The notes under the pieces: generated by a model | The model's database searches: none | The model's input: only the letters and a program-made list of their open reading frames with translations | Told to the model about the DNA's origin: nothing | Source: Fidelibacterota bacterium | GTDB taxonomy: Bacteria > Fidelibacterota > Marinisomatia > SCGC-AAA003-L08 > JACNLC01 | NCBI GenBank assembly: GCA_014381725.1 | Contig: JACNLC010000070.1 | Location: 1 to 64,000, forward strand | Reading direction: 5' to 3' | DNA length: 64,000 nt | Translations under genes and position numbers: made by a program | Shown: piece by piece, positions 62,415-64,000 of the stretch | How the letters are laid out: each line of letters starts with the position of its first letter | How positions within the stretch are numbered: position 1 is the first letter of the stretch

Positions 62415-64000
62415 TTAGTTTTCTGAGATTGAACTTACAAGCATCATAACATCAACAATATTTATCTGTCCATCTTCATTCAAATCCGAAGTCCACAATT
62501 CGTATGGATTTGGTTCTGATATACTTAATATATAATTAATAACTGATACTAAATCGTAAATATCAATTTCTCCGTTTGCGTCAATATCTCCGGTTGGAGC
62601 ATCTCCAAGAATATTGATGTAATTTTCTTTTGTATGAGTTACCGGATTGCCATTATAGTCCAAAATTGTTAAACTAACGGAGTAGCTGCCTAGTTCGGTA
62701 TAAATATGATTTGGATTTTGGAGAATACTTTCTGCGCCATCACCAAATTCCCAATAATGATACCCAACTACACCAATAGATTCATCCGTAAACAAAACTT
62801 CCAAAGGTGCAATTCCTAAAATTTGGTTAGCAGAAAAATGTGGACTTGGAACAGAAAGCTGATTATAAATTGTCTCAACAAAAATCATTTCAGTAGTTTC
62901 AACAATTTCATCAGATTGCAATTGAACAAAGTAAAAATCATTCGGATTAATAATTTCACTCTGGAATGTTAAAGGAGTCCAGTCCGTCCATTCGATAATT
63001 CCCACATTATCAAACCACGAATGTGCTTCTCCGCTTTGTGGGATGTTGCTATTCAATCGAATATCAACAAACCGAGTATCTTCCGGTATGGTTAATCCAT
63101 TGTAGTAAAAAGTCCAATCTGTATCACTATTTATGTGAGTTCCAATATCTTCTTGAGCGAGATATGTTGGATTAGTTCTAGAATCATAATATCGAATTTC
63201 AATTGTTACATCTGCACAGTTTTGAGTTTTTATAAAACCATAAAGTGAATGCTTTTTTACTGCATCAACCTTAACTCGTTTTTCAAAATTAGTGACAATG
63301 TTATCAGGCGAATCGGAGTCTCGCCGATGATGGAGAGACCTTTGACCTTCAAACGATTCTGTACCATCTAACCATTCATCATCGCTGTTGGCATTCCACA
63401 GAGATGAACCTTCGTCTTCAAAATTACCCATCCAAACCAATTCTCTTCCTAAGCGAAAATCTGCATTTGTGATTTCTACAATTTCCTCAATTGATGATAT
63501 ATTCCCATTTTTTGGAAGAAATATCGGTGCAGAAATTCCGGATTCCTCAAAATGCATAATTGCTCGATTATAGACAGTAGTTTTAGGCATTAACAAAGTA
63601 TCCATCAATACATTTGCGATTACATTTTCTCTATCAATAAATAAATAAGTATCCAAATCTTTTGACCGCATTGCAAGATAATCAAGAAGATGTTGTCCAA
63701 GTTCACCAGTTGCCTGTTTTGGGATATAATCATCAATATAAATCGGAGTAATAGAATAATCATAAAATCCGGTTTCATTAATTTTCGCATTGAGAATCAT
63801 AGATGGAAATGTTTCTGCATAGCTCAAATCAAACGCAAAATTTCCCAACGAATGGGCGATGAGTTTGCCATTATAAACTTCAACTCCCTGAATAATATGT
63901 GGATGATGAATTATCACCAAATCAGCCCCCGCATCAATCGTATGATGCCGAAGTTCAACATCCCACATCTGTGGCACATCATTCAGTGGAGAATATTCTT
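62415..64000 (-). CDS. CapA-like protein with PKD and dockerin modules (partial)
   Basis: The frame is open to the right window edge; at least 527 residues are seen. The visible N-terminal part is the end of a CapA-type metallophosphatase domain (AGADLVIIHHPHIIQGVEVYN, HSLGNFAFD). Then come a jelly-roll-like region (about 185-350), a PKD domain (PLEVLFTDESIG, YWEFGDGAES, YTELGSYSVSL) and two dockerin-type calcium repeats at the end (DIDANGEIDIYDLVSVINYI and DLNEDGQINIVDVMMLVSSI). It is surely secreted and may bind cohesins or the cell surface. CapA relatives act in poly-gamma-glutamate synthesis; this architecture points to a surface enzyme. The signal peptide lies beyond the window. Confidence 0.85.
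   Translation of the reverse strand, partial: EYSPLNDVPQMWDVELRHHTIDAGADLVIIHHPHIIQGVEVYNGKLIAHSLGNFAFDLSYAETFPSMILNAKINETGFYDYSITPIYIDDYIPKQATGELGQHLLDYLAMRSKDLDTYLFIDRENVIANVLMDTLLMPKTTVYNRAIMHFEESGISAPIFLPKNGNISSIEEIVEITNADFRLGRELVWMGNFEDEGSSLWNANSDDEWLDGTESFEGQRSLHHRRDSDSPDNIVTNFEKRVKVDAVKKHSLYGFIKTQNCADVTIEIRYYDSRTNPTYLAQEDIGTHINSDTDWTFYYNGLTIPEDTRFVDIRLNSNIPQSGEAHSWFDNVGIIEWTDWTPLTFQSEIINPNDFYFVQLQSDEIVETTEMIFVETIYNQLSVPSPHFSANQILGIAPLEVLFTDESIGVVGYHYWEFGDGAESILQNPNHIYTELGSYSVSLTILDYNGNPVTHTKENYINILGDAPTGDIDANGEIDIYDLVSVINYILSISEPNPYELWTSDLNEDGQINIVDVMMLVSSISEN

Noticed and set aside
1-64000. CRISPR arrays, rRNA genes and transposase genes
   Set aside because: No regularly spaced direct repeats, rRNA sequence or transposase motif was found by eye.

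Overview
The window is a low-GC stretch of bacterial chromosome, mostly housekeeping and respiratory genes followed by one large catabolic cluster. The organism looks like a member of the FCB group (Bacteroidota, Ignavibacteriota, Chlorobiota and relatives). The evidence is GldG/GldA-type ABC transporter genes, a decayed C-terminal sorting domain of the type IX secretion kind, a five-helix cytochrome b fumarate reductase/succinate dehydrogenase, menaquinone genes, and a Bacteroidetes-style tyrosine recombinase. Many starts carry clear Shine-Dalgarno sequences, which is uncommon in core Bacteroidia and leans towards Ignavibacteria-like lineages. That assignment is inference.

Layout: 1-2142 is an integron-like unit: a Xer-type tyrosine recombinase, an attI-like core site, one gene cassette with a nuclease-fold protein, a 190-nt folded attC-like site, and the start of a second cassette. 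2272-3917 holds shikimate/chorismate genes around a cation efflux gene. 4018-9116 has menaquinone genes (menB, menA, menC, menE, and opposite them a probable DHNA-CoA thioesterase). 9264-13753 carries yaaA and a four-gene GldA/GldFG-like ABC system. 14122-18002 carries a SpoVG-like protein with an SSB-like tip and sdhCAB/frdCAB. 18065-22918 (minus strand) holds a lipoprotein, TonB-ExbD-ExbD-ExbB and a CtpA protease. 23052-38579 (plus strand) is a long housekeeping run: uvrA, ruvB, queA, ispF, gltX, glnS, ispE, tRNA-Gln, prs, rplY, pth, hppA, rpsF, rpsR, rplI.

38854-62295 is a purine/ureide degradation supercluster related to the ygeW-ygfK-ssnA-xdhD region of E. coli. On the minus strand it has two molybdenum hydroxylase sets (XdhD/YgfM-like and XdhABC-like), an 8-oxoguanine deaminase-like amidohydrolase, YgfK, two fold-type II PLP enzymes, carbamate kinase, two tandem transcarbamoylases and SsnA. 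On the plus strand it has the maturation genes yqeC, mocA, yqeB and an xdhC-family gene, plus hyuA. The usual YgeX and YgeY are not seen. Instead there are two other PLP enzymes and a second transcarbamoylase. I infer an anaerobic purine fermentation that conserves energy by passing ureido groups through carbamoyl phosphate to ATP, with selenium-dependent hydroxylases. The window ends inside a CapA-like gene with PKD and dockerin modules.

Small dispersed repeats sit at gene borders, and in two cases (ispE and ygfK) they lie in frame inside coding regions.
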